The translations under genes were made by a program, and so were the position numbers. Shown one piece after another: positions 53,396 to 63,041 of a stretch of DNA of 64,000 bases. The notes beneath the pieces are model-generated. The model ran no database searches. It had not been told where the DNA came from and was given only the letters and a program-made list of their open reading frames with translations. How positions within the stretch are numbered: the first letter of the stretch is position 1; the number at the start of each line of letters is the position of its first letter. The stretch is from FEB-25 sp963726315 (GTDB lineage: Bacteria; Chloroflexota; Anaerolineae; Anaerolineales; UBA4823), in the NCBI GenBank assembly GCA_963726315.1, contig CAVSBZ010000003.1, forward strand, positions 1 to 64,000, read 5' to 3'.

Positions 53396-56188
53396 ATGGA
53401 AAAGGCTGACAATCTCATACGTACCAAGTTACACCCACCACTCACACGGCTGGAGTTAGTCTCCCGTCCGAGACTCGAGGTACGGATAGCGGAAGGATTA
53501 CGTGGACCACTCACGCTCATTACCGCACCGGCAGGTTTTGGTAAAACCACTTTGGTGGCATCCTTCATCGCAAATTGTGGTTTTCCGATCGCCTGGCTGT
53601 CTCTTGATAAGGATGATAATCAGGTGGAGCGTTTTCTGAGCTATCTGGTCGCTGCCTTACAAGAAACTGATAATACGATTGGGAACGGCGCTGCACAGCT
53701 ACTGGCAGCTGCACGCCAGGCACCCCCTGAAGCTGTCATGACCAGCCTGATCAATGATCTGGATGCTTCCGGTGTGGAGATTGGTCTGGTGTTGGATGAC
53801 TATCAGTTTATTACTAGCCAGTCAGTACATGATGAAGTGGCTTTTTTACTCGAGCACTGCCCGAAGGCATTCCATCTGGTAATCGCCAGCCGCTCTGACC
53901 CCCCACTCCCCTTAGTCCGTCTCCGAGCGCGTGGCAAAATGGTTGAACTACGGGCAGGTGATCTTCGCTTTTCTGAGTCTGAGGCGGCTCAGTTTCTAAA
54001 CAACGTCATGGCTCTCAGTTTGAATGCAGGATCAATCGCCATGCTCGAAGAACGCACGGAAGGTTGGATTACAGGCCTGCAGATGGCGGCTCTCTCCATG
54101 CGCCATAGGGAAGATGTATCCGGTTTTATTAAAGGTTTTTCAGGCACGAATCGTTACATTCTGGACTACTTGCTAGAGGAGGTCATGGCAAGTCAGCCAC
54201 AGGAAATTCAGCAATTTCTTCTATGTACCTCGATTTTGGAGCGTCTGACGGCTCCCCTGTGCGAAGCGGTTCTGGAACCTGAAAAATTGGATGGTTGGAT
54301 CATTGAAAAAATTTCTGAAAACTTTCAGCCTCCCAACCAGCTTAACTGCCAATCAATCCTCGAATACCTTGAACGGGCAAACCTCTTTCTAGTACCTCTG
54401 GATGATGAGCGAATCTGGTACCGCTACCACCATCTGTTTGCCGACTTACTGCATGCCCGCTTGCAACAAACCCTCAAAATCCAAGATATTGATGCATTAC
54501 ATACACGGGCAGCTCAATGGTACAAACAAAATGGATTTACCCTTGAGGCGATCCATCATGCTTCTTTGACTTCAAACAATGAGTGGGTTGAGCAATTGAT
54601 AGAACAAAATTATATGGAGATGTTCCACCGAGGAGAAGCTTCGTCCATGCGGTTTTGGACTGGCAAGTTGAGTAAAGAATTGATATATAGGAGGCCTTTG
54701 TTATGCATCTATGAAGCCCAGAGCCATGCTTTATTCGGACAACTTGATGAAGCGGATATACTATTGGCTAAAGTGGAGGAGCATCTTCAATCAGAGAATC
54801 AGTCTGCTGACACTAAATCCATGTTGGGTCACCTTTCTTATGTTAAAAGCAGGGTCACTGGCATGCGGGGTGATGTGCAACAGGCGATCGAGTTAAGTCT
54901 TACCGCCCGTGAAAATACTCCTGCCAGTAATCAGGCCTTGCAATCAGGTATTGGGGTTAACCTTGGTGTTGTATATTTCTTGAATGGTGATTTCACTGCC
55001 GCAGCACAGACCTTTAATGAGACGATACGATCAAGTAAAGCTGCCAACGCGATCAATGGTACTATGGCGGCATATTGCCACCTGGCGAGGTTGTATGCTA
55101 TCCAGGGTCAGTTACATAAATCATACAATTTATACCAAGAAGCAAGGAAATTTGCCCTTGACGCTGGTGGACGGAATCTGGGCGCAATGAGCCTGGTTGA
55201 TTTGGGGATTGCGAATGTATTATATGAGTTGAACGATCTTGAGAATGCTCTTGCTCACATTAAGAAAGCATTGGAGTTCATCCCCTTATGGGGCAATGCG
55301 GACGATATGGCACTGGCATACACAACCAATGCCCAAATTCTACAAGCACAAGGGGACAAAACTGGTGCTATAGATGCTTTAGAGAAAGGGATCCACTTGA
55401 TCGAGACTAACGGCGTTTTTACAGAAGCACGTGATGCTGTGAGGACTGCTGAGGTAAAAATTTGGCTGATAAAAGGAGATTTACAATCAGCTGAACGCTG
55501 GGCGGCAGACCAGGAGCAGCGATTGACCTCAGATAGGGGATTCAGGTTTGAAAATGAGCTGACTCGCATCACACTTTCACGGGTTTATATTACTCAGAAA
55601 AAACCGGATGATACCTTAAAATTATTGAATCGCCTTGAGGAAAGTGCAAAATCAGGTGGAAGGACGGGCAGTCTCATTGAAATCTTGATCCTCAAGGCAC
55701 TGACACTAAAGATATTGGGTGCTGATACTCAAGCGTTTTCAGCATTAGAGAAAAGCCTATCATACGCTGAACCAGAGGGATATATTCGGATTTTTATAAA
55801 TGAAGGTCCACCCATGAAGCGGCTGCTTACTCTATGGACGGCCCATGCCAGCGACGGTTCATTGCGAGACTACTCGATCAATTTGCTCTCCCAATTCAAT
55901 GCCGAACCGCACCAAATCATGGCAACGCACGAAGGCGTCTCTCTGATCGGAGACCCGCCGAAGATCCCGGCAGGTGGCCTGGTCGAGCCATTAACGGTCC
56001 GCGAGCTGGAAGTGCTGCAGCTTATTTGCGCAGGTGATTCTAATCAGGTAATCGCGAACAAGCTCGTAATATCGATAAAAACAGTAAAGAAACACACCAG
56101 CAACATTCTTGGCAAGCTGGGAGTTACAAGCCGGGCACAGGCGATGGTTAAGGCACGTCAATTAGGATTGGTTACAATAGACAATTAG
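53396..56188 (+). CDS. MalT-type LuxR transcriptional regulator (STAND ATPase)
   Basis: A 930-residue regulator. The NTPase core has Walker A APAGFGKTT (about residues 44-52) and Walker B GLVLDDYQF (about 130-138). A winged-helix and TPR-like helical superhelix (about 350-800) follow. The C-terminal HTH is LTVRELEVLQLICAGDSNQV, then IKTVKKHTSNILGKLGVTSR (about 865-925). Such proteins bind an inducer and ATP, oligomerise and activate transcription. They are numerous in Anaerolineae. It is followed by a strong terminator, so it is monocistronic. Target and inducer unknown. Confidence 0.92.
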   Translation: MEKADNLIRTKLHPPLTRLELVSRPRLEVRIAEGLRGPLTLITAPAGFGKTTLVASFIANCGFPIAWLSLDKDDNQVERFLSYLVAALQETDNTIGNGAAQLLAAARQAPPEAVMTSLINDLDASGVEIGLVLDDYQFITSQSVHDEVAFLLEHCPKAFHLVIASRSDPPLPLVRLRARGKMVELRAGDLRFSESEAAQFLNNVMALSLNAGSIAMLEERTEGWITGLQMAALSMRHREDVSGFIKGFSGTNRYILDYLLEEVMASQPQEIQQFLLCTSILERLTAPLCEAVLEPEKLDGWIIEKISENFQPPNQLNCQSILEYLERANLFLVPLDDERIWYRYHHLFADLLHARLQQTLKIQDIDALHTRAAQWYKQNGFTLEAIHHASLTSNNEWVEQLIEQNYMEMFHRGEASSMRFWTGKLSKELIYRRPLLCIYEAQSHALFGQLDEADILLAKVEEHLQSENQSADTKSMLGHLSYVKSRVTGMRGDVQQAIELSLTARENTPASNQALQSGIGVNLGVVYFLNGDFTAAAQTFNETIRSSKAANAINGTMAAYCHLARLYAIQGQLHKSYNLYQEARKFALDAGGRNLGAMSLVDLGIANVLYELNDLENALAHIKKALEFIPLWGNADDMALAYTTNAQILQAQGDKTGAIDALEKGIHLIETNGVFTEARDAVRTAEVKIWLIKGDLQSAERWAADQEQRLTSDRGFRFENELTRITLSRVYITQKKPDDTLKLLNRLEESAKSGGRTGSLIEILILKALTLKILGADTQAFSALEKSLSYAEPEGYIRIFINEGPPMKRLLTLWTAHASDGSLRDYSINLLSQFNAEPHQIMATHEGVSLIGDPPKIPAGGLVEPLTVRELEVLQLICAGDSNQVIANKLVISIKTVKKHTSNILGKLGVTSRAQAMVKARQLGLVTIDN

Positions 56189-56214
56189 CTGACTGCATTA
56201 TTTGCTGTTCAGCT

Positions 56215-56256
56215 GAGAGGGAAGGTAGACCAAAGTCTACCTTCCCTCTCTCTTTT
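56215..56256 (+). terminator. strong Rho-independent terminator
   Basis: A perfect 16-bp stem (GAGAGGGAAGGTAGAC and complement), CAAA loop, followed by TCTTTTT. Confidence 0.9.
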
Positions 56257-56463
56257 TCAATAGAAGTTACTACTTCCGCTCACTGACATTCGGGTTTTTA
56301 ACATGTATAGTGTAATCGTAAATTGATCCCAAAAGATCCGGCAGAAATTTCTTCCGGGGTTGAAATAGAAAATCATTGCAGAAGATTAAATCTTGGCTTT
56401 AAAAGCAATGATTGATTATGCAAGAAACCTTCATAGGAGTAGAAACGATACAAGAGAACCCAT

Positions 56464-56703
56464 ATGCCAGAATATTATGAAATCAAAATCAAGGGTCAAT
56501 TAGATCCACACTGGTCAGATTGGTTTACAGGTATGAATCTGACACATCTAGAAGGGGATGGTACCCTACTCTCTGGGGTCCTGCCTGACCAGGCGGCACT
56601 GTATGGACTGATCGAGAGAATCCGAGATCTGAATCTGACCTTGGTCTCGGTTACCAGTGGCAGTCCATCCACGGAGCATCTCGATCAGGAAGACAAGCCT
56701 TGA
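56464..56703 (+). CDS. small conserved hypothetical protein
   Basis: A 79-residue protein with YEIKIKGQLDPHWSDWFTGM and DQAALYGLIERIRDLNLTLV. This pattern recurs in short Chloroflexota proteins that follow LuxR/MalT genes. A ferredoxin-like alpha/beta fold is likely. No catalytic residues are evident. It precedes the next gene by 43 bases on the same strand. Confidence 0.65.
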   Translation: MPEYYEIKIKGQLDPHWSDWFTGMNLTHLEGDGTLLSGVLPDQAALYGLIERIRDLNLTLVSVTSGSPSTEHLDQEDKP

Positions 56704-56746
56704 GAATGAATTCCTGAAACCAAAATATTCGTGAAAGGTGATGAAA

Positions 56747-57631
56747 ATGAAAACTCTAATTGCAGGAGCAAGTGGCATGATCGGTTCAGCTGTTGCCCCT
56801 TACTTGGAAAGCCAGGGGCATGAGATTATCCGGCTGGTTCGCCGTGAGGCAGGTGCTGGGGAGGTATTTTGGGATCCAGATGGTGGGAAAATCGATTCTG
56901 CAGGTCTGGAAGGATTTGACGGGGTCTTAAACCTGGCAACGATGCAGTGGCCGGCCAGGTGGACGACATCAGCCAAGCAAAAAATCCGTGCCAACCGCCT
57001 GGCTACGAATGGCCTTTTGGCAGAAAACCTGGCGAAATGCAATAATAAACCCAAAGTCCTGATATGCTCATCCGGAATGGGCATTTATCCCTCCTGCGGA
57101 GAGCAGATCATCACAGAGGACAGCGTGATTGGTACTGATTTTTTGGCTACACTTCAACGGGATGGAGAAGCTGCTGCAATGAAAGCTTCCGCAGCAGGGA
57201 TACGGGTAGTAAATCTGCGCACGCCTGCAGTCCTGGGAACGGAGGCAATTCAGCGCAATATTGGACGAATAGGTGATGGAAGGCAGTGGTCGCCATGGAT
57301 CAGCCGGGATGAACTGGCTATGATTATCGATTATATACTCAAGAACGATGCGATTATTGGCCCAGTAAATCCGGTTGGCCCAAATGCGGTGCGTAATTCT
57401 GAATTTATTGAGACAGTGAGCAGTGTGCTCGGTCGCAAGCCCGGCTCACCTATACCGGCTTTTATGATACAACTCATGGTCGGTGAGATGGCTGATGCGT
57501 TGATATTAGCCAGCCGGCGTATAGAACCGAAGAAGCTGCTGGAGAATGGCTATCAATTCCGCTTCCCTAAACTTGAAGATGCGTTGAATCACGAGCTGGC
57601 AGGAGTGAGCGAACTTATTAATTCGAAGTGA
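56747..57631 (+). CDS. TIGR01777-family NAD(P)-binding epimerase-like protein
   Basis: A 294-residue extended SDR. ATG 56747 follows AAAGGTG; the earlier GTG and ATG at 56738 and 56741 overlap it. TLIAGASGMIGSAVAPYLES is the nucleotide-binding GxxGxxG. LICSSGMGIYPS holds the serine and tyrosine of the active site, and QRDGEAAAMKASAAGIRVVN follows. NPVGPNAVRNSEFIETVSSV is the SulA/YfcH signature region. The reaction of this family is not established. Confidence 0.82.
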   Translation: MKTLIAGASGMIGSAVAPYLESQGHEIIRLVRREAGAGEVFWDPDGGKIDSAGLEGFDGVLNLATMQWPARWTTSAKQKIRANRLATNGLLAENLAKCNNKPKVLICSSGMGIYPSCGEQIITEDSVIGTDFLATLQRDGEAAAMKASAAGIRVVNLRTPAVLGTEAIQRNIGRIGDGRQWSPWISRDELAMIIDYILKNDAIIGPVNPVGPNAVRNSEFIETVSSVLGRKPGSPIPAFMIQLMVGEMADALILASRRIEPKKLLENGYQFRFPKLEDALNHELAGVSELINSK

Positions 57632-57785
57632 GTCATCGGAAATCAACCCATTCTTCCGCTTCACACTGACGGGGTTTACCTTTCATATAGATACGACCAT
57701 AGAATGTCTGAGTATAGAATAAGAATCAAATATACCGAAGCAAGAACTGAAATGTCCTTCATGCAAGGAAAATAAGGATAATAAC

Positions 57786-58991
57786 ATGAACACTCTAATC
57801 GCAAGTTCAAATAAGACAGCCAGTGTCGTGCCCACTAGTGGCAGAGGGGTGCGCGACTGGCAGCGTTGGACGCCTTACATGGCAGTGACATGGTCGATAA
57901 TCTACGCTGCTATAGGGGTCTATTGGGCGGTGAGCGGGCGCGGGTTCCCTTACGCCCCCGAAACCGGGTCTAACGTTATGGGGCCGGTGGTTGGACGGTT
58001 TGGATCGTTCGTTGCCTGGATTGTGGTGATACTGGCAGGGATCCCTGCGGCGGTGGTAGGCGTAGCGATGCTGCGCGGGGTGCGGAGCAGGGTGCTGCGA
58101 CCTCTCTTCATTGCATGCGGTGCAATGCTGGCTGGAGTTCTACTGCTGTTCATGGCTGATCTCACTTTGCTGGAAATGCTCGGTTACATTCCTTATTCCA
58201 TCTTCGGGCTGCTCACAGGTGGCAAGATGGGTCAGATCTTCCTGGACACCCTGGCTCAAATCAAGTGGATTATCGTGTACCAATTATTTTGTATCATCGG
58301 TGGATTCCTCTGGCTAGCGGCCACAATTAGCTATGCCCGCCTTAGTGGAGATGCCTGCCTGTATTGCGGTCGCCGAGATGGCCTAGAAGGTTGGAATAGC
58401 CCACACAACGCCGCGCGTTGGGGTCGGATCGCAGTGTACGTAGCGCTGGTGGCGCCAGTTTTCTATACCCTTACCCGTTACGCCTGGGCGCTGGGGATCC
58501 CGCTGGGGATGACTATGGAGCACCTGCGTAGCGGACAGGAGCGTGGGTTGTGGATTTCGGGACTCTTCCTAGCGACCTTTGGCCTTGTGGGGGCCATCCT
58601 GATGCTCGGATTGTACCAGCGTTGGGGTCAGGTTTTCCCGCACTGGATGATTGGCCTGGCTGGACGGCGTGTTCCAATTGCATTAGCCCTAATCCCGGCT
58701 TCGATAATCTCGGTGGTGCTAATTGTGGGGGGCATCGCGATTTGGTCCGGCTTACACCAGATGATCGTTAATTATTCAGCCACAGGAGCGTCGGATGGAG
58801 AAATCATCGGGGCAGTAATCTTCGAGGTCGGCCCTACCTTGTTGTTTCCACTTTGGGGTGTAGCGCTAGCGGTGGCGACGCTGGGTTACTATTTCCGGCG
58901 GCGTGGATCGTGTAGCGTGTGTGGCCGTGGCACCTCCGAAGAACCTGGGGAGTCGTCTGTGACCAACAGCTCAACCGCTCAGGAGCTTTGA
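57786..58991 (+). CDS. polytopic membrane protein with two Cys pairs
   Basis: A 401-residue integral membrane protein with about nine hydrophobic helices, the first near residues 30-50 (YMAVTWSIIYAAIGVYWAV). Two short CxxC pairs occur: DACLYCGRRDG between helices and CSVCGRG near the C-terminus. They could bind a metal. RWTPYMAVTWSIIYAAIG resembles uncharacterised actinobacterial and Chloroflexota proteins. The function is unknown. GGATAATAAC precedes ATG 57786. Confidence 0.6.
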   Translation: MNTLIASSNKTASVVPTSGRGVRDWQRWTPYMAVTWSIIYAAIGVYWAVSGRGFPYAPETGSNVMGPVVGRFGSFVAWIVVILAGIPAAVVGVAMLRGVRSRVLRPLFIACGAMLAGVLLLFMADLTLLEMLGYIPYSIFGLLTGGKMGQIFLDTLAQIKWIIVYQLFCIIGGFLWLAATISYARLSGDACLYCGRRDGLEGWNSPHNAARWGRIAVYVALVAPVFYTLTRYAWALGIPLGMTMEHLRSGQERGLWISGLFLATFGLVGAILMLGLYQRWGQVFPHWMIGLAGRRVPIALALIPASIISVVLIVGGIAIWSGLHQMIVNYSATGASDGEIIGAVIFEVGPTLLFPLWGVALAVATLGYYFRRRGSCSVCGRGTSEEPGESSVTNSSTAQEL

Positions 58992-59121
58992 GAAATGCTT
59001 ATACGCCATTTTCTCGCTGTTTGTGTGCATTTCTAACAATTAGAGCTGGTACAAGGAAAACCCCAATACTTAGGCATATGAGACTCCAATAACTGGTAAA
59101 TCCTTGAGTGCAGTAAAAAAA

Positions 59122-59159
59122 AACGGTGCGGTTTGCCTCAATCGGGAAACCGCACCGTT
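59122..59159 (-). terminator. minus-strand terminator
   Basis: A perfect 13-bp stem (AACGGTGCGGTTT and complement) with a 12-base loop. On the minus strand it is followed by TTTTTTT. No minus-strand gene ends here, so it may guard the preceding gene from antisense transcription. Confidence 0.7.
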
Positions 59160-59366
59160 GGAATCCCTGCTAATATGCGACCAGCTACAGTTCCAAGGGT
59201 ATGTTGCTTGAAAATTGAAACAGATAAATCGGGTGGACCCTTGTGGATAGACTCTTGTGAATTTTCTTGCATTCATATGATATTCTTCCAAGTATAATGA
59301 TTCCGTGAACCTGATTGCGGATATTGTGGTCAAGAAGATGTAAATTTAACAGCTACTAATAACCTG

Positions 59367-60351
59367 ATGTCTCCCATCATTATTGCTGTAATTGGGCTTG
59401 CCCTTATCGCCAGTTTCATTACTGGCATCCATGATTTCGAGCAACATTGCCACGACTATCTCCTCGCGAGCATTCTCACCCCATACTGCCTTACTCATTA
59501 CAGCCATCGCAGAGTTTTTCGGTCCCATGATTTTTGGAGTGGCGGTTGCATATACAATTGGTATCGACGTGGTCTCGCCAGAGGCGATAAACATCCACGT
59601 CATCTTGGCAGCGTTACTTAGTGCCATCCTGTGGATCCTGCTTACTTGGTTTTTACGCATCCCCAGCAGCTACTCACATGCCCTGGTGGGAGGATTTATC
59701 GGCTCGGTTCTGGTTGAGGCGGGCTGGCAGGCTATACAGATGCACGGCTTTGTGACTATTCTGGTCGGTTTGTTTATCTCGCCCCTGCTAGGATTCGCCT
59801 TAGGCTGGCTACTCCTCAGTCTGATCCTCATACTCAGCTGGAATGCCAGCCCACGAATCAATAATTTTTATAAACGAAGCCAGCTAGTCAGTGTGGTTGC
59901 TATGGCCATGGGTCAAGGCGCCAATGACAGCGCCAAATCGATGGGAATGATCACCCTGGCCCTCGTTATTGAAGGGTATTTACAATCCTTTGTGGTTCCT
60001 GTATGGGTGCTAGTAATTTGCTCAGCGGCACTGGCGCTGGGAACAGGACTGGGTGGGATGCGCTTGATCCGTACGGTTGGCGGGAAGTTCTTCAAAATTC
60101 ACCCAGTGGATGGATTTGCGACTCAATTTGCCTCTGCAATCGTCATCATCAGTGCCAGCTTGCTCGGAGGTCCGGTGAGCACAACCCAGGTGGTAATCTC
60201 CTCTGTTATGGGTGTAGGTGCTGGTGAGCGACTAAATAAAGTGCGCTGGAATCTCGGGCGAGACATTGCTATTTCATGGGTGATCACCATTCCAGCGAGC
60301 GCCTTGTTATCAGCAGGCTTATATTGGTTGATCATCCGGTTCCTAGCATAA
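59367..60351 (+). pseudogene. PiT-family inorganic phosphate transporter, single frameshift
   Basis: The N-terminus MSPIIIAVIGLALIASFITG is followed by GIHDF. One extra G near 59440 breaks the PiT signature, which should read HDFSNIATTISSRAFSP. The second frame then runs to 60351: SAILWILLTWFLRIPSSYSH, GQGANDSAKSMGMITLAL with the second GxND signature, and GPVSTTQVVISSVMG. About ten membrane helices. It imports phosphate with cations in the known family. The restored protein is 327 residues. The single slip in an otherwise intact, core-like gene favours a sequence error. Confidence 0.8.
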
Positions 60352-60387
60352 TCTGATTTCCCCTTGACGTTGGACTTTTCATCTCGT

Positions 60388-60951
60388 CTAAGCGCTTGGG
60401 ATCAGCAAGCGTTTTGGTTGATAAATCCTTAGAACCTGCATCATGGATGGCTTACCCAGGTACCAGAATAATAGCTGGATGAACCAGCCGCTGAAAGCTA
60501 TTTCACCACGTTCGATGAACGTCTCAAGCTCTGCCAACTGGTAACTCTCTACCCGCTCCACTTCCTTGGGATCAAAATGGACCAAGGTGGGGTTCACACT
60601 GCCTTCATAAAGTATGCATATCTCAAAATCATTGGGACCATAGACCATCCTAAATTTGACCAAAGGATTGATTCGCATACCCTTAAGACCAAGTTCCTCT
60701 TCTAAACCACGGTGGGCTGCCTGCAGGTAATTTTCGTCGGATTTAACATGCTCCGAAACTGAACAATCAAGTGCAAGTGGGAAAGTCTCCCGTAGCTTGC
60801 CGCGTTGCTGCACAAGCAACAGTCCCTCCGATGTAACCAGGAAAACGTGAATACCTCGGTGTTGGAGGCCAAGCTGGTGGACAACAGATCTCATCTCCTG
60901 GGAGACTACCACATCATCGTCATTGACAACATCAAGCAGCTCGTCGGGCAT
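60388..60951 (-). CDS. NUDIX hydrolase, IPP-isomerase-like
   Basis: A 187-residue protein; I choose ATG 60951 since the longer TTG frame (60987) would start inside the terminator hairpin. HRGIHVFLVTSEGLLLVQQR and the region SEHVKSDENYLQAAHRGLEE, then ELGLKG, correspond to the Nudix box, although its first G is S and the canonical REL is RGL. The overall pattern is that of isopentenyl-diphosphate isomerase-like Nudix proteins. The substrate is unknown. Confidence 0.72.
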   Translation of the reverse strand: MPDELLDVVNDDDVVVSQEMRSVVHQLGLQHRGIHVFLVTSEGLLLVQQRGKLRETFPLALDCSVSEHVKSDENYLQAAHRGLEEELGLKGMRINPLVKFRMVYGPNDFEICILYEGSVNPTLVHFDPKEVERVESYQLAELETFIERGEIAFSGWFIQLLFWYLGKPSMMQVLRIYQPKRLLIPSA

Positions 60952-60975
60952 ACGATTTATTATAGTATTGGATGT

Positions 60976-61009
60976 AAAAAGACGCAAAGATAATTCTTTG
61001 CGTCTTTTT
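60976..61009. terminator. bidirectional terminator
   Basis: A perfect 15-bp stem (AAAAAGACGCAAAGA and complement), loop TAAT, with A-run and T-run flanks. It ends the minus-strand HAD/HisC unit and lies before the NUDIX start. Confidence 0.85.
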
Positions 61010-61029
61010 GGTCTTTATAGGTAATATGA

Positions 61030-61794
61030 TTAACTCGAGAAGATATCAACCACCTGTTTAATATGCAGAACGCCGTCAAATTCCAGCTTTTTATCACCTT
61101 TGAGTAAGCGGCCTTTCTCACCGTCAGGGTCGCCCAGACAGGTGACAATGATATCTCCGCTGTTGACATCTTCATTCTCCGTATAATAATTGGTGGTCAC
61201 TACCACAAACGTTCCGGCGGCTTTTCCGGCTAACACACCGTTCTTGGAATCCTCAACCACAATGACCTCTTCCGGTTTTAGTCCGGTGCGGCTAAGCGCC
61301 AAATTGTATATTTCGGGATCGGGTTTTTTCTTACTGACCACATCCCCTGCCAGCACAATGTCAAACTTGATGTCTGATAGGATTTTTTCGGTTATGGCTT
61401 TGGCAGCCTGTTCATTGGAAGTGGTGCAAACACCGATCATTAACCCCGCATCCATGGCTTCTTTCATAAAGCGGTGGATGCCCGGGCGTAAGGGTAACTT
61501 ACCCGTCTCGATCAGATCAACAAAGATTGCAGTTTTACGTTTGTGCATATCCTTGATGAGATCATCCACCTGTTCGGGCGGTACAGGTCTGCTGAAACCC
61601 TGGGTCTGCAGGTGATGCTTCATGCGTTCTTTACCCCCAGCAATTTGAAGCAGCTCATGATAATAATCAACAGACCATTCGTCAGTGAAACCGAACTCCT
61701 TAAAGGTTAGATTAAAGGATACACGGTGACCATCCCGCTCGGTATCGATGATCACACCGTCCTGATCGAAGAACACAGCTTTAATTTTTCCCAT
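61030..61794 (-). CDS. HAD-superfamily phosphatase, CbbY/beta-PGM type
   Basis: A 254-residue HAD subfamily IA hydrolase. FFDQDGVIIDTERDG holds the catalytic aspartates (DxD). GVCTTSNEQAAKAI is motif II, with K in VSKKKPDPEIY as motif III, and VVEDSKNGVLAGKAAG is motif IV. The C1-type cap follows the first motif. It resembles CbbY and beta-phosphoglucomutase; phosphatase or mutase on a small sugar phosphate. GAGGAGG precedes ATG 61794. It is 54 bases after the aminotransferase gene on the same strand. Confidence 0.82.
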   Translation of the reverse strand: MGKIKAVFFDQDGVIIDTERDGHRVSFNLTFKEFGFTDEWSVDYYHELLQIAGGKERMKHHLQTQGFSRPVPPEQVDDLIKDMHKRKTAIFVDLIETGKLPLRPGIHRFMKEAMDAGLMIGVCTTSNEQAAKAITEKILSDIKFDIVLAGDVVSKKKPDPEIYNLALSRTGLKPEEVIVVEDSKNGVLAGKAAGTFVVVTTNYYTENEDVNSGDIIVTCLGDPDGEKGRLLKGDKKLEFDGVLHIKQVVDIFSS

Positions 61795-61848
61795 TCTAGC
61801 CTCCTCATTGGGACCCCACCGGTCGACTTGACCTAGGTGGTTAGGTTC

Positions 61849-62952
61849 TCAGCTCTTGGTTAAAAATTCGCGCACCGTATCGACGGCCATACGGTTCTCT
61901 TCCTTGGTACCGATGGTGATGCGGAACCAGCCATCGGAGCCATATTTCTCGGTCTCTGGGCGGAAAATTAAGCCTTTCGATTCAGCATAAGCTACCACGT
62001 CTTTACCCTTTTTGCCTGTTGCACCACAATCAAACAGGATGTAGTTGGCCTTTGAAAGGAATACTACCAGGTTGGGAACCTCGCTGAGCGCTTCTGTGAT
62101 GAAATCCACCTCAGCATTGTTGAACTTCACTCGATAGTTTAGGGCTTCGGTATCCTCGAGTGACGCTAATGCCGCCCACATCGGGATGGTACCCACATTC
62201 CAGGGCAATAACGCAGCGGATATTTGACTGATCACATCTTTATCACCCATGGCGTAGCCGAAGCGTAAACCAGCCAAACCATAAGCTTTGGAAAGCGTAC
62301 GTGTGATTAGCACGTTTTTATAGGTCTTGGTCAGCTCTACTTGCGACAGCTTTAATCCAGAGTACTCTACATATGCCTCATCAATCACAAAGGGGATACC
62401 TGTCTCAGCGATACGGACGAAATCCCCTGCATCCATGAAATTACCGGTTGGGTTGTTGGGATTAGCCACTGCAATGATCTTGGTCTTTTCGGTAATGGCA
62501 TTCAAGATTCCAGTCGCGTCGTAATGGAGGTACTTATCTTTATAAATCATCGGAACAGACACCATCTTGCCACCCAGGATGGTGCCACGCAGTTTATAAA
62601 TGCCGAAGCAAGGTGTGTGCTGGATGACTTCTTCCCCAGGTGCCAGGAAGCAGCGGAAGATGTTATCGAACACCTCGCTGGAGCCATTTCCGAGCATAAC
62701 ATTCTCAGGACCATTTAAATGATTGATCTCAGCGATCTTACTGCGCACGATCAGTCCCTGATCTGGGTAACGATTAGCCATCTTGGCATATTTGATTAGC
62801 GCTTCCAACACCTTCTCGGAAGGCGGGTTAGGGTTCTCATTAGACATCATACGGTGGAGCTCAGGTTTTCGCCAGGCTAACTCAATGTGTCCCGAGACGT
62901 ACATCGGAATCCCTTTTACCCAGGGTACAAAATAATCCTCTATCTTTTTCAT
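61849..62952 (-). CDS. HisC-like aminotransferase
   Basis: A 367-residue fold-type I PLP enzyme of the histidinol-phosphate/aromatic group. MSNENPNPPSEKVLEALIKY and GNGSSEVFDNIFRCFLAPGE bind the cofactor phosphate. NPNNPTGN and FVIDEAYVEYSG carry the Asn and Asp contacts to PLP. TRTLSKAYGLAGLRFGYAMG has the Schiff-base lysine. No other histidine genes are adjacent. It may act in histidine synthesis or on aromatic or other amino acids. Confidence 0.8.
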   Translation of the reverse strand: MKKIEDYFVPWVKGIPMYVSGHIELAWRKPELHRMMSNENPNPPSEKVLEALIKYAKMANRYPDQGLIVRSKIAEINHLNGPENVMLGNGSSEVFDNIFRCFLAPGEEVIQHTPCFGIYKLRGTILGGKMVSVPMIYKDKYLHYDATGILNAITEKTKIIAVANPNNPTGNFMDAGDFVRIAETGIPFVIDEAYVEYSGLKLSQVELTKTYKNVLITRTLSKAYGLAGLRFGYAMGDKDVISQISAALLPWNVGTIPMWAALASLEDTEALNYRVKFNNAEVDFITEALSEVPNLVVFLSKANYILFDCGATGKKGKDVVAYAESKGLIFRPETEKYGSDGWFRITIGTKEENRMAVDTVREFLTKS

Positions 62953-62994
62953 ATCAATACTTAACTCCTCTGCAGTGAATGGTTATTCAAGTTA

Positions 62995-63025
62995 AAGAGT
63001 GATGGGGTTGTTACCCATCACTCTT
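62995..63025 (-). terminator. hairpin between fba and the aminotransferase gene
   Basis: 12-bp perfect stem (AAGAGTGATGGG and complement) with a seven-base loop, read on the minus strand just after the aldolase stop and followed by TTTAA. It may be a weak terminator or processing site. Confidence 0.55.
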
Positions 63026-63041
63026 GAATTCTTTCTCAGGC

